NCBI GenBank assembly: GCA_022316685.1
Contig: JAKJHU010000062.1
Coordinates: 655,001 to 719,000, forward strand
Reading direction: 5' to 3'
DNA from: Progne subis subis
Taxonomy: Eukaryota; Chordata; Aves; Passeriformes; Hirundinidae
Length of the DNA stretch: 64,000 nucleotides
Part shown: piece by piece, positions 11,404 through 23,900 of the stretch
How the letters are laid out: every line of letters starts with the position of its first letter
How positions within the stretch are numbered: the stretch's first letter is position 1
Notes under the pieces: generated by a model
Told to the model about the DNA's origin: nothing
What the model saw: the letters and a program-made list of their open reading frames with translations, nothing else
Databases searched by the model: none
Position numbers and translations under genes: made by a program

Positions 11404-12573
11404 CTATAAAAAAATTGAAATCATGAACCCAAAAGCTGTAACACACACTAAGTGGCAGATAAGAAATACAGTACCAGGAAACAGTTTTATTAACAGACAA
11501 ATTTTGCCATCATGTATACTTAGTAACTCAGAATTACATAACTTCAGAAATTTTTATCAATACCATGCAGGTTAATAGAGTTATCCTAAAACTTCTACCA
11601 GAGGCCTTGGGCAGGGTTTAATAACTTCCAGAACTTTTCTGAACTCTTTGGATTGCAGCCTGCCTGTTTTTCCATGCTACCCCTCTCTTCACGATGCCAA
11701 CAAAAATTCCAGATGCTGTAATATTTTCTTGATAAGACTGAATGCTGCTCTTGGAGTCTGATTACGCATAAATAATTTGAGTGTATTACCTAATTTTCCT
11801 TTTGAAATATTTGCGCATTTAACAAAGCAACAGTCTCTCAAAAAGGAATGTTTCTAATGGATAACAATATAAATTAGTTATTGGACTTTATACCATTCTC
11901 CATCAGATATATATTTTAAAAAAACCTAAATATAAAATAGGAAAACAAAAGAATGATTAACGGAGGAATATGGATATGTAAGAAGAAAAAACCTCTACAC
12001 AATACTTTAAAATAATATTGAACTATAAACAGGATATAATTATGTAGCAGCAGCTCCAGTAATCCTTTCTTCACAGTCAGTCTGGTTTTGCTGAGTGTTA
12101 AGGGCACTTCAGCACCAGAAACACCAAGGTAATTCCCTGCCAAGCGTGTTTCAAACTGTTCCAAGGCAGGAATCAAAGCAGTGACAAATATTTAAAAGTA
12201 CAGGTACTGCCTACTTCCAGGTGTGATTTGTTGTGTCAGCTGTATTTTGCTTTCTACAAGCGATTTGATGCGCTATAACAAACCAAACGAAAATTCAGGG
12301 ACATGAAAAGGCTGTCAAAAATTACACTGAGGTAGCCTAAGCAATGAACATGTCAATGATAATTATTTAAAGACCATACACAAGCAAATTCAGTGCCTCA
12401 GATATGCACAGAGCCAATACAATTTTGTGATTCACTATGGAATATTGTATATCCAACAAGAGGTCTTGATTTTCCAAGCAAAAGGAAGTGGCTCACTTTC
12501 CCATACTCTGGTGAGAGTGTCTCAAAATACTTTGACAAGCTGATGAACTGTTTAATAAGGAATATTTCTGTAC
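11404..12573 (-). other. Intron E21-E22
   Basis: 1.17 kb AT-rich intron. No repeat or gene recognised. Confidence 0.8.
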
Positions 12574-12732
12574 CTCTTTAGTAAAACTTGAATTATGTTC
12601 TGGATCTCCATCATTCTTCAGTTGTGCTATTTCTTCTCCAGGACTTCCATTATTTTGTTTCAAATTATTTTCTCTACTGGTGCTCTCTAACTCCTTCATG
12701 TTACCAGATACTGTCTCATCCTTTTTTCGATT
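12574..12732 (-). CDS. PLEKHA5: PLEKHA5 exon E21
   Basis: Residues 951-1003, 53 codons, phase 0 at both ends. It begins NRKKDETVSGNMKELESTSR and includes PGEEIAQLKNDGDPEHNSSF, parallel to human RRRDDKELDTAIREN...ATEIVQLKETEPQN. The acceptor TTTGTTCCCCAG is good. The donor GAG|GTACAG is weak at +4 to +6, so skipping or alternative donor use is conceivable, and skipping would keep the frame. Confidence 0.87.
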
Positions 12733-15302
12733 CTGGGGAACAAAATTGGTGCATGGACGTATTGTTACAAAAGTTATCACAGCCTCAGTTCTGTGCCAAT
12801 GCTGTCCTCTGACTGATTAAAAAAAAAATCAAAACAACTTGGAAAAAATCTTAAGCAAAGACTGCAATAAGGAAAGTGGAAATCATTAAAGACTCAGAAT
12901 TTTCTCATTCTTGTACCTTTCAAAACAGTTCAGCCTGTCTAACATTTCTTTGTCTGCAAGATTATTGTATTCTCTGCCTCCCCTTCTCTCCAATGTCACC
13001 CTCATCTTCTGAAATTTCACTCATATTTAGCTCAGTCACAAATCAGCTTAGCAGCACTCTTACTTGCATTCATAAGCACTGCTCTTTTTACAAAATGGCT
13101 TTTTCTGGTTTATGTAAAATAAAAAAAGAAATCGATAAAAAAATCTGCTTTCAGCACAAAATTCACAGCGCACCTGCATGCACTCCCTCCAATTATCTTG
13201 GGTAGCCTCCAAGCCTATGGTGTGAACTGATTTAATAGAGGACAACACAGCCTCTGATAATGGCAGAGGATATTAATTATCTCTTAAAAAAAAAAAAAAA
13301 AAATCCATTGCCCAGAGAATAAGCCGATACAACATTTTTGAGGAAGGATGGTAGAGGTGATTTAAGATTGTGAACTGTGGACATGATATTGGCAGACCCG
13401 AGGGGAGGCTCATCTGAGAACTGGAGCTGAGAAAAATAGGAGCCATGGAAGCAGTAAATCTCCAAGCTGAATTCCTGTGATCTAACACATGCACTCTGTT
13501 AAGAGGAAATTCCACGTAAGTCAGTTCATAAATCAGTGTCTCTGCTCTCCTAAATTAAAGTGTGCACCCCTTATCACACGCTTGTCCCAACAACAGTTGT
13601 GAAGCAACTTCCTTTTGTATTATGGTAATCACTTCAAATTTACACAGCAGGCCATTTATAGAATCCCTCTCCCCCCCTCCAATTCTTAAAGACTTCCAGC
13701 AGTTAATGCCATTGCGCCGTTTTTTCTAAAAATCAATAGGCATAAAAATGATGCTTTTAGAAATAAAAGCTATTATTCAGCATAATACCTCACCCTGGGG
13801 CTCGCAGCCAAACAGCATTCTGGAAGAATTCAAGTTGTGATAGAAAAAGTGACTTTGTAACACGGACTATTGGCTAAATATTCCATTCAGAGATCTCCTC
13901 ACTCCCTCTGTAAATTCCTTACCATCCGCAGAGCCCTGATTTCACAAAGACCGAGGAGCACGGTGCAAGGAACAGAATTATTCTGAGTTCTGGCACAGAT
14001 TTGGGCCATTCCCCCAGTGTGCTGCCCTGTGCTGGTGTGACACACGGGAGTACAGCATCCTCACCCTGAGGGATGGAATGGGACCACAGGGAAGAGGCAA
14101 AGCAGGAGCACCTCTGTAAATTCTCCTGAAAGAACCACCTGCAAAGCTCTGCTTGGCACGAGCTCTTCTCCACGAAGGCAGTGTTAATCACAGAAATATT
14201 TATAGCGACTCCCTTCACATCCAGCATTCCTGATGTCAGCCCAAATGCAGATGCTCGATTTGCAAAGGCTAAACTGGAATTTGGAGTCTTCTGGGGATTC
14301 GAAGCTCTTGAAGGAAAAGTTACTTTGGTACAGCTCTGCAGCAGTTTGTCATGCTGAGAGGGGAAAAAAAGAACCAACCCCAAATGCTAAGCTAAAACAT
14401 CTTTGGAAATACCTTCCTGACACTTGCAATATAGTTAATCTGATTTTGGAGAATCAGATGTTTAAATGTCTACAAAACAAAAAAAGAAGGCATTTCTGTA
14501 CAGTTAGAAAAGCAAATAATAATAATAAAAAAACCCCTCAGTAAACAGTGTGATCTGAAGAAAAATGTATTCCAGAAGATTAAAAAACCTTAGAAAACAA
14601 AAACCAACCAAACATCAACTCCATGAAGCTACTGGAAAAGAAAACTAATTTTAAATATTTACAGAGCAGTAAGCTGCCTAATATCTGCTCTCCTTTATCT
14701 GGGTTTGGTTTGGCTTTTTGGGGTTTGTTTGCGTTTTTTTTTTTTAGATATATATTCAGAATAATATTTCCTGGTTAATGAGAAATTGTATCTTTCTCTT
14801 CTCTCCTCACCCTTTACTCATGAATAAACTTCCTAGGTAAATAAACAAGTTTAAGAATGAGTGAAAACAAAAGCGTGGCTTCTATTCTAATGTATTTATG
14901 GGCTCAAACACCACAGCACAAGAGCACCACTTAGGAGCTCTGATCATAAATACACATTCCTACCTAAAAATGTTACAGATGTTTGAATACATTACAGGGC
15001 AGGAAAAAAAAAAAACAGCATCGACTTCCTTTCAACATCAACGGAGTCATGATTCCTCCTGATCTTGTTCTTAGTTACAAACCTTGAGATTTCACATTGT
15101 TTGCTAAACTGGACCAAAACACCCCGCCCTGTTAGCAAGTATCACAAAGCCTAATCCACTGGACGTGGATTTGAACTGTTTGTTTTCCTAAAAGGCAAAG
15201 AAGGGGTTTTAGGCGTAAGCATGAAGGTTGTCCTTTTGAGTCTAGGACTCTACAATGAGCCTCAAATAAACTCCTTTGTTTTTTGGTCACTGTGGGACCC
15301 AC
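12733..15302 (-). other. Intron E20-E21
   Basis: 2.57 kb intron with poly(A) near 13286-13302 and a G/T-rich stretch at 14700-14747. No exon recognised. Confidence 0.75.
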
Positions 15303-15512
15303 CTGTGCCAATTTGAATGGATTATCCCTGACATGGGACGAGCCCTGGGAAGGAGACTGGTCTGAAACACCAATAATGTTGAGTCCTTTCCTCTTCTCTC
15401 TCAGACAAGCTTGTTGGTGTCTCTTTATTCTTTCCATCTGTTCCTCCACAGTCATTCGAGGCCGTGAGCCCTCTGCAAGGCACAGCTGCTCCACTGCACT
15501 CCTTGGTCTTTC
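15303..15512 (-). CDS. PLEKHA5: PLEKHA5 exon E20, conserved basic helix region
   Basis: Residues 881-950, 70 codons, phase 0 at both ends. It starts ERPRSAVEQLCLAEGSRPRM, runs through TVEEQMERIKRHQQACLREK and ends DNPFKLAQ. The EEQMERIKRHQQ block is strongly conserved across the PLEKHA5/6/7 family and probably forms a basic amphipathic helix. Borders CATTTAAG|GAAAG and CACAG|GTGGGT are canonical. Confidence 0.94.
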
Positions 15513-16799
15513 CTTAAATGGAAGAAAATATATATATAGGTTTCAAAAAAAGCTAAGATTTTAGGTTGGTAACTGACCAGAAGAGATCACCTAATGATTT
15601 ACCAAAGAGCAGAAAACCAATGGGCAAATAAAGACCTCCTATGTATGTGGGAAAAAAACCAAAGTACAAAACCCAATTATCAATAAATGAACACTGAAAT
15701 TCAACGTAAAAGGAAGGAATACTTTGCTCTTCTGAACAATAACATTACCATCACCAACAATAAACATCAGGAGAATGGGTAGGTGCTCTCCCAAAGCCAC
15801 CCTCTCAAGCTGAAACTATTTACCAGACATTGTAAAACTGGCAAACACAAGATATTTGACTGAGACAGAAACATAATTGAAATGTAATGATCCAGGACAT
15901 TTACACCAGTTGATCTAATAGTAATTTCTGCCTTTTTATTTCAAGAGGAACTACAGCTGGGCATCGTTTAACTGCAAGTGCAGGCTGAAACAAAGTGAAT
16001 CTATTATCACTTAAAAATCTGTAATTCTAAGCATTATATTTTTCCCAAAATAACACCCATTTACCTACTCTTTTCCTGAAATCCACCGTTTTTAGGCAGA
16101 TTTGTACTTTTTATGATAAAAATCGACTTCAGGCTAGTCAGCTACATTCAGTACATTTACAGTAACCAGTATCAGTTATGAGAGGTGGCATTCTTTCTCC
16201 AGTCAACATCCTGGGAGATTCTCTCTCCTCTCCCAGTTTTCTCACAACTTCCTTTCCACTATTTGTGCTGTTACTAAGGCAGAAGTTTCCCTCTCTTTTG
16301 CATGAACTACATGTAAATGTGTGCCTTTAACCCAGAGCCCATAGAACTGTTTAATCTGAAATTTTGTTTTTTTCACCTGCATACTGCTTATTACATCCTT
16401 ATTTTGTGGCTGCTTTAGCTATTTCCCAAATTGTTTTAGTACTGCAATAGATAAAAGCCTGCATTTGTTATAAAGGGGCTGTTAAATTGCCAAATACAAG
16501 TGTTTGAAAGATGCTTTACGTGCTTTCAACTCAAGCCTGAACTTCAGTAGATTTATGATTTACCATTTGATTCTTGCCAAGTTTGACCATCTCCATGCAG
16601 TTTAACATACATGGCATTTACAATTATATCATTTTTTCTATAGCTATCTCCATTAATCTAGTATATAATGCTTTTGTAACAGTGATTTTTTTTATTTATT
16701 TTTTTTTTGTAAAGACAATGAAAACAACTTCAACTTTTGGAGTTAACTACCAAACTTAAAAAGGAACACGTCCAACGCTCAAAGGTTATTTTGAAGTAC
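15513..16799 (-). other. Intron E19-E20
   Basis: 1.29 kb AT-rich intron. Nothing recognised beyond short T runs near 16686-16710. Confidence 0.8.
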
Positions 16800-16915
16800 C
16801 GTTCTTAGATCTATCTTCTTATTCTTCCTCAAAGTGACATAGGATGCTATTGTTGAGGACTCTGGCGTTGGGGATTTGGTTCTGGGTGGTACAACTCCCA
16901 CAGGGAAATGTGAGC
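16800..16915 (-). CDS. PLEKHA5: PLEKHA5 exon E19
   Basis: Residues 842-880. It reads GSHFPVGVVPPRTKSPTPES, then STIASYVTLRKNKKIDLRT, almost identical to what I recall for human. The PPRTKSPTPES run is a proline-directed kinase-type site cluster (inference from S/T-P). Acceptor GTTTTGCAG|GC. The donor ACG|GTACTT is slightly weak. Confidence 0.94.
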
Positions 16916-19184
16916 CTGCAAAACAGCAAAGCAACGTACTGAGTGCTGTGCAAAATCACTGCCAAAAGCGTCGATTTGATTTCTAGAAAAGACACATTGT
17001 CAGCGTGGGGAGCCCTTCTTCAAAAGAAGAAAGTGGTCCTGAGCTGATGGGTGAAGATACTGAAGGTCCAGCCAGCTCTTGGATGGCCTCATTTGTGTGT
17101 GCACACCCGTGCTCATGTCTGTGTGTGATGAAATCACCCCTCAGCCTGGTCAGCTGGTGAGTGAAAACAGGAGCTGAGGATATTCTGTTGTAAAGCAACA
17201 GTTTGCAGCTCCTGTAGACATAAAAAAGGATAAAACACAGCAGAGTTCCATTTTCTTTTTGTGTCACCTCTATGAACCACGCAGGTCACAAATATTCCTC
17301 TGCTCTCATATTGGACATGGTCCCACTTCTCTTTAATTGCTGATGTTTGAAGAGACAGGGAAATGGCTGGCATCAGGAGTGGTCAGAACAGTAACAGTGC
17401 ACAACCACCAGAAAAACCTTTTCAAATTTCCTCTGAAATTATTTACTTTTAGAACCACCCTCAATAAGAAACTAGCCATTATTTAGGTATGACTTCTTAA
17501 AACAGCAATATAGAAAAAACTCAGAGATGAGCTGCCTTTAGGTTAAAAACTTAAGACAGAATAGCATAAAAACGTTTCCTGTAGCAGCACAGAGCTGTGA
17601 TGGCTTACACACCACAACAGAACTGAAACAATCACAAATGCTTACATTTTCCTGCTGCATGGGGATTGTTATTATGAGTGAATGCCCAGAACAAGAAATG
17701 TTAGAAAATCATAAGCTCAAATGATAAACACAGCTATGATAAAAAACAGACCGAAGGGAGTTTTAGAATATACAAAGCCTCTCACTGCTTGCTACCACTG
17801 CAGCTATCCTGTTCCACACCTCTAAATATTATTTATCTTAGAGGAATTTCCACTATTGCTTTCCCTGACCGGGGCTGTTTTTCTACAAATGGACATATTA
17901 AAATGATTTCTAAGCTTTCTATAGTCAGTGTAGCTTTTCTTATTTTATCATTACTTCACCTCTTGACATAAATTACTGTGAATAATCAGAAACATCACAG
18001 GTCAATAAAACCTAGGCATGCCGTAAGAAAGACAAGTTTCTCAATTCAGGTCATTAATAATTAGCAAATCTCAGGATAAATACTCCATTTTTTCGCCACC
18101 AAGTTAACAGAAATTTAATTATGCGCCTTAACGTTGTATCTCAGCAAATACCAGAGAGAATTTGAATTGACAAATTGTGTGGCAAGTGCAAGCTTAATTA
18201 TACCACAGGGCCATTCACATGTTGTGAATTGTATGCTAACCTTAGTTTTAAAAACCTTGATGACTATTCTGATGAAAATAGTATCTTTGTATAACCATAA
18301 TTCTCGGTAAAATCCCGTTATTGTTGCATCAGCCTGCTCTGTAAATGCTTACTCAAAGCACCAAAACAAGAAGGCAGCGATCCTGCTGGCACTGGCAACA
18401 TCAGTCCTCTTAGGGTAAAAAAAAATAGCCAGGTTTAGGTACTTTTTCTCAAAGCTCTTAATGTGCTTTTTGGGAGGCGCTAAAGCTGAGCGTTTTCCTG
18501 AAGTCATCTTTAACAAACTATTCTGTGTGTTTTAACAAACAAAATTGAGAAGCACTTCCTGGTAAAAGACTCTACCAAGCAATTAGTAGCTTTTATGGGA
18601 GCTAGATGAAGAGAAGAATCTAAAGCATTTAGCAATTGCCAAGACCTTTATTGTCTGTACACTCCAAGGTCATGATCATTATTCCTATTATATCAGAGGA
18701 CAGAAGGCAATTCAACAATTACAAGATTAAAAAAAAAAAAAAAAAGAAAAAGACATTGTTTCCCTGCCTTAAAATTTCAGAGCCTGAAAATTCTGTGGTG
18801 CTGCCTTTTTGGACGTTCCAGCGACATAACATCGGGAGCTTGATTCAGAAACTGAGTAATTGTTCAAGGGCAAGAACATAAAATGGGTAATTGTTCAAGG
18901 GAATGGTGTGTGGGGAATGTGAGTGATGTGATTAGACATGGTGTCAATAAGGATTTCAGGGTTGTTGGTGAGCGTAATGTTTGATTTTTCTGCGGTGTAA
19001 TTGACTGAAATTTCTCTCGTCATATAATTAAATCATTATTTTATTGCTGAAGCTGTTCCATCAAACTGAGAAATGGACAGGCTGCAAAGACACGAAACCA
19101 CGAGGCAGCTTCTACAACGCAGCTGAGCTCTGCATTCCTCACGAAAAAGCTGGAAGGTTGTAAACACCGTGCCTGGGAACAAAC
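16916..19184 (-). other. Intron E18-E19
   Basis: 2.27 kb intron. It has poly(A) near 18729-18745 and a duplicated 15-mer (GTAATTGTTCAAGGG) at 18856-18870 and 18887-18901. No exon recognised. Confidence 0.75.
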
Positions 19185-19302
19185 CTTTAGCAGAAGATTC
19201 TGATTCCGAAATTGGTTCTGTTTTTTCTTCACCATTTGACTCATCCACTTCTGCTACTGTAGTTAACTCGGGCTCGCTCTTATAAAGCCTATAATCAGGA
19301 CC
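19185..19302 (-). CDS. PLEKHA5: PLEKHA5 exon E18
   Basis: Residues 803-841 plus one base. It reads GPDYRLYKSEPELTTVAEVD, then ESNGEEKTEPISESES. This block is diagnostic for PLEKHA5. The acceptor GATGTTCCTCAG is fair. The donor AAAG|GTTTGT departs from GTRAGT at +3 and +4, making it the weakest donor seen in the gene. Confidence 0.94.
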
Positions 19303-19823
19303 CTGAGGAACATCAAGGGATGAGGTAAATAAACAGGCACTTTAGTCCAAGTATTTATGTCTTAAGACTCAAACCAATTCTTTTGTGCTATCTCACTTGA
19401 AGACAGCGTTCCATTGCTCAAGTGGTGCGGCAGAAGTATTTTTGGGTAGTTAATTTGAGCGACATTTGCAGACAATCAGAAATTACGGGAAAAAAATTGC
19501 CATAAAAAAGGCAGAGCAGTGCGGTTTTTCTTTTTTTAATGATCTTCTGGAAACAAATTGGTACAAGCTCCAAAAACTGAGCACGGAGTTTTTCTGAAGA
19601 ACTAGCGGGTAGAAGAATCTAAGTTGATGGAATTTAAGTCTTAAGACATTTTATATATGCGCAGAACACATGACAGGAAAGCGTGAAGAGCAAATGATGC
19701 GGCTATAAACAAAAACTAAAGTGAAACCGTAACACAAAAGTAGCCAGATGAGTAAACAAAAAACGGCGACTGCAAAGGAGGGGAGGATGCTTCAAGAACA
19801 ACGTGGCAGTTGAAGCCACTTAC
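19303..19823 (-). other. Intron E17-E18
   Basis: 521 bp intron. Nothing recognised. Confidence 0.8.
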
Positions 19824-20012
19824 ACAGTAAGATCCATTTCTCTGATATCCTTGAACTTGGTACATCTTCTTTTCTTCTGTCAGATGTACTGGGCCCCTGC
19901 TATAACAGAGCAAGGAGCTGCTATCACTGGGCAGAGGGGGGATTATGGGAGGATGCTCTGTAAAGTCATAGGACCGAGGGAGTGGAGGACGAGGTGGGAC
20001 TACTTCCTCTTC
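19824..20012 (-). CDS. PLEKHA5: PLEKHA5 exon E17, proline-rich cassette
   Basis: Residues 740-802, exactly 63 codons, phase 0 at both ends. It begins EEEVVPPRPPLPRSYDF, followed by HPPIIPPLPSDSSSLLCYS and a basic end (QVQGYQRNGSYC). It has several PxxP segments (VPPRPPLPR, PPIIPPLP) that could bind SH3 or WW domains. The reference human isoform I recall goes straight from KYKNE to GPDYRLY, so this is probably the cassette found in longer isoforms. Borders CTTTAG|GAA and TGT|GTAAGT are strong. Confidence 0.92.
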
Positions 20013-20794
20013 CTAAAGATTGTAGAATAGTCACCTTATTTAGACGTGCGCACCTGGTACAGTTATTTATAACTTAAAAAGAAAGATACATTACCATGGC
20101 TACAGCAGCTACAGAATTTTGCAGTTAAAGGGACAACGTCGCACTTAACAAAAAAAAATCAAATTATTCTAACACCTGCACTTTCTGTTGGACATGTACA
20201 AACTCTCTAAATCGTACTTTTTAAATTTAAATCCGTTCCGTTTCGTAAGATTTTTACATAAACGAGACTTTTAGAAAGTTCTGTAAGCCAGATGTATCTT
20301 GCATGCACTTTAGATAACCACGACAATGTCCCTTTAAAACTGTCGCTTCTAGCCAGATTTTCAGAGGAATTGAACATTTGGGAGCTCCCACAGTTTCAGC
20401 TCTTCTTGTGGGTGCTCTGGCCATCTGAGAACCAGGCTCGATATCTGAATAAACAAATAAAGCAATGTATTTCTTCCCATGAAAAGTGTGGTGGGTAGAA
20501 AACATATCCATAAATCAGGGTATACATTTCTATGGTAAGAGCCTAGGGAGAGGAAAAGGTAAGAAATGGAAAAGAGAAACATACCAGTGAGAATACAGAC
20601 ACAGTACAAATGAGTGTTAGAATTACTAGTGGAGGTATCAGTCTTTAAAATTACTTCATAATGCAGTGTTCTTACAGAAACATACTGAATACATCCTTCA
20701 GACATCCTCAAAATATTCACGATAATGCTTGTTTTTATCACAGCCATCTTACAACTTCCATAATGCTAAGATAGTAAATATGCTAAAACCATAC
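20013..20794 (-). other. Intron E16-E17
   Basis: 782 bp AT-rich intron. Nothing recognised. Confidence 0.8.
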
Positions 20795-20841
20795 CTCATT
20801 TTTATATTTAATAGAAGAAAATGTCCTCGATAGCATGATGC
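20795..20841 (-). CDS. PLEKHA5: PLEKHA5 exon E16, 47-nt micro-sized exon
   Basis: Residues 724-739. It reads GIMLSRTFSSIKYKNE, parallel to human GMIGSKPFSTVKYKNE. Acceptor CTTCCCCCAAACAG|GC and donor GAG|GTATGG. The exon is short, but the frame on both sides requires it. Confidence 0.9.
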
Positions 20842-21084
20842 CTGTTTGGGGGAAGGTGTAGGGAAAAAAAAAAAAAAGAGAAAAATGGTTTTCAATTAAC
20901 AGCTTTTAAAATGTGAACCTGTTGCTATCAAACAAACGCACCAAGCATCAACTTCAAGCAGTGTTTGCTTTGTTCTTAGTCATTTTGCCATTTTTTTCAA
21001 ACACACAAAAGCAACAACTGAGTTTATGCTTTAAAATTTGCTATGATCCAATTTCATTTCCTGTGCCACCAAACCACCGCTCAC
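20842..21084 (-). other. Intron E15-E16
   Basis: 243 bp intron with a poly(A) run near 20862-20876 on the plus strand. Nothing else seen. Confidence 0.8.
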
Positions 21085-21196
21085 CTGCCTCAGAAGAGTT
21101 TCTTTGCTGTTTATGTTTAAGCAAACCCTCCATGACATCCTGAATTCTCCACAGTTCCTTCTGAATCTGAGCACGCTGTATCCCTGCTGATTCAGT
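21085..21196 (-). CDS. PLEKHA5: PLEKHA5 exon E15, end of coiled coil
   Basis: Residues 687-723 plus one base. It begins TESAGIQRAQIQKELWRIQD, then VMEGLLKHKQQRNSSEA. The helical heptad pattern continues from E14 and ends at the QQR. Human has KHKQQRGTTEIG at the end, so the last few codons diverge. Donor GGCAG|GTGAGC is strong. Confidence 0.94.
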
Positions 21197-22263
21197 CTGC
21201 CAGCAAAAAACAGCACACATGGCCAGGACATTAGAATACGTTGCAAGTAGGAGAAAAAAAAAAAAAGAGAAAACCTTTTTCTCTCTTTAGACTACACTGC
21301 ATATCCTTTCACAGCGAAGGAAAATTAAAAATAAAGTAATGACAGACACACTCCCCTAAAACATCCAAATGCTGTCTGGAACAAAAAGCACAAGATTGGC
21401 TAATTTCACAGTGCCTCAGCCAATTTGAGAGCAATCTGCTAATTCCAACTCCTCTTCAAGAACAGAATTTCATCTAGCAAAGAAAATCCAAGCAGACTTT
21501 GCACAGGAGACCCACATAAAAAAAAAGGAACCATCACTTCCTACCCCAAAACAGGTGGAGATGACCACACTGTTTATGTGCTGGCACATAAACTTATTTA
21601 CATTCATGGACATGCACGCTGTGGGCCAATCAATGCAAGTTTTCCAGATTTTGGGCATCCTCGGAATCTCTTTCGTAGCTGCACAGAAAATCCAGCCCTG
21701 GAGCAAAGAGCCTGGGTGCAGAGCACACCTGTGCCTGTCCCAGATAATCTGTGCACACCTCCATGTCCAGATCTGTGTGTGCCTCCTAGGAAATTCAGGA
21801 ACAGGAATAATAATAGGAATTCAGCACCACCACTGCCCTGACCTGTGCAGAGAGGACTAAAATACACAGAAGAACCCTCTGTTTGTAAGGCCTGAAGCAA
21901 TACCTGGAGCATTTTCTGTAGTAATTTCTTTTGATAGAACAATTTAATTTTAAAATTTTCAGTTAAATGGAAGGATTTGTGTGAAGATATATTATATTAT
22001 GACTGTCAGAGCAGCTAAGGTTTGAGAAAGGCACCCTGTTTGAAGTCCACTCACTGAAGAAAAAAAGGAAGCTTGCAGACAAAGGAATACCAGTGTTATA
22101 ACATAAAAAAAGAAAAAAAAAAGAATTCTTCAGAATTTACAAGGTAGAAAAAAGAAATTAAAAGTTTGTAAGTTAATTCACCATCTGTCCCCCTTCTTTC
22201 ATTTGTTTTAAAACTCACTGGAAGTCAAAGTGAATTGAGTGTACTTTGAGATCTTTGCCACAC
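21197..22263 (-). other. Intron E14-E15
   Basis: 1.07 kb AT-rich intron with short A runs near 21251-21263 and 22096-22124. Nothing else recognised. Confidence 0.8.
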
Positions 22264-22365
22264 CTGAATTTCTCCAAGTCGATCGAGCTGCTCCTGCATA
22301 TGGTTCCTTGTTACAGTTACATCATACTCCAATTTATCATATTCTCTCCAAGCTCTTTCCAGTTC
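22264..22365 (-). CDS. PLEKHA5: PLEKHA5 exon E14, coiled coil
   Basis: Residues 653-686, 34 codons. It begins ELERAWREYDKLEYDVTVTR and ends NHMQEQLDRLGEIQ, matching human ELERAWREYDKLEYDVTVTR, NQMQEQLDHLGEVQ. Strong heptad spacing of Leu, Tyr and Val supports a coiled coil. Borders ATACTTAG|GAA and CAG|GTGTGG. Confidence 0.95.
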
Positions 22366-23624
22366 CTAAGTATATAACAAATGTAAAGAATTACGGATGC
22401 ATGTTTAATTAAAAAAAAAAATATATATATATTTTTTTCTTTTTCCAGTGGCATGAAACTTCAGGAAATAACTGCATAAATGGATACCAGCAAAAAATAA
22501 ATAGATACATAATTTAGAAAATGCAATGTTTAAACAGCTTTTTGATTTTCTAATGATACTGTTTGAATTTCTAAAGAAATTCAAACAAACAGCATTTTGT
22601 CTTTTCACTAACAACAACAACAAAAAAAGATAGGCAAGGGCAAATTCTTCAGAAAACGCCTTTATAGTCAGCAGGCGTGTGGATCTTAAGCTGTCTTTCC
22701 AGCCAGGCAGAAAAGCCACAAAAATGGATGCAAATTTGTCTCTTTTATCACCCAGAGCACACATGTGTGAGTGCACAGCATGTGTGTGCACAGGCAATGC
22801 ATTATGCAGGGGAAATGTAACTCAGGCAGCCCCGCCTGCCAACACACCGCTGCTTTACATGTGTGCAACTGCAAACACCACAAGGAAAAGGTGGGGAAAA
22901 AAAAAAAGAAATCATTCTTCTTTGAGGTCAGCCCCACCATCTCACTTTTGCAGCCTACATCAGGCAATTCAGTCATTTAGAATAAATTAAAAAGTTAATG
23001 AGGGAAAGCGTATCTTGAGGATTTTGCTTTCCCCTGACTCCCTTTTGTGTGTCCAAGCAATTCTTTCTACAAGACAGTCCGACATTCAGACTACAACTGG
23101 GATTTCAGGGTTGGCTTCGTATCAGTTTTTACCACAGCTACCCCCTGGAATTTGACACCTTTTTGGATATATCTGTAAGTAGGCAAAAATGGTCCTTTGT
23201 CATTTCATCACAGAAACCATCACAAAGTGGAAAAAGACAGCAATTTCCTTCTTATCCTCTTTTTTTTCCAAAGTCTCTTGTAAAGGCATAATTTGAAAGA
23301 TCTTTTAAATGTAACGGCCCACTATTAGAGAGACTATGGCAGTCCTGCAGCTGCTTTTGCTTAAAATAAGTCAAATAAATTTTCTGCTCATCACTATTTT
23401 GCCATCACATGAAATAGCTTATCTGCATTATTTACTTCTTCTGTTACCGATTTCTCATATTTCAAAAATGATAACTGCCACACCGATTAAGTCAGTATGC
23501 ACCCATTCCTGGCCAAAAAAAAGAAATAAAACTAGAGAAAGACCTCTCGATGAATGCAGTGAAAAGATCACTTTCCATCCACACAAGCAAGTAACAGACA
23601 ACTGAGTTTTTTGCTGGGATGCAG

Positions 23625-23679
<55 letters not shown>

Positions 23680-23750
23680 ACGCAATTAGGAATATGAACA
23701 TAATAACTTCAGACTCCATTAAGTTTTGCTGGAAAGAACGCGGTACTTAC
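22366..23750 (-). other. Intron E13-E14
   Basis: 1.38 kb intron. It holds a poly(A)/(AT)n junction at 22411-22437 and the 48-base poly(A) at 23628-23675. No other structure recognised. Confidence 0.8.
23628..23675 (+). repeat. Poly(A) tract of 48 bases (U48 in the PLEKHA5 pre-mRNA)
   Basis: An uninterrupted run of 48 A on the plus strand, the longest homopolymer in the window. In the transcript it is a U48 run starting about 75 nt after the E13 donor. There is no recognisable retroelement body on its 5' side, so an origin as a LINE/SINE tail is not supported. Exact length may be affected by sequencing error. Confidence 0.9.
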
Positions 23751-23900
23751 TGCAGTGGCTCGGGACACTTCCCGACAAGTGCTGAGCAGTCCGTTCTGCA
23801 AGTCATCTCTCTGCAAGACTACATTTTGTATGGCTGCTGGGTTATCTGCATTCATTTCTATCTCCTGACTTGCTGATAGCAAAGCTTGCTCAAGCGTGTA
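23751..23900 (-). CDS. PLEKHA5: PLEKHA5 exon E13, coiled coil
   Basis: Residues 603-652, 50 codons, phase 0. It reads YTLEQALLSASQEIEMNADN, then PAAIQNVVLQRDDLQNGLLS and TCREVSRATA, nearly identical to human. Acceptor TTACAATAG|TAC has a poor pyrimidine tract; the donor GCA|GTAAGTAC is perfect. Confidence 0.95.
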
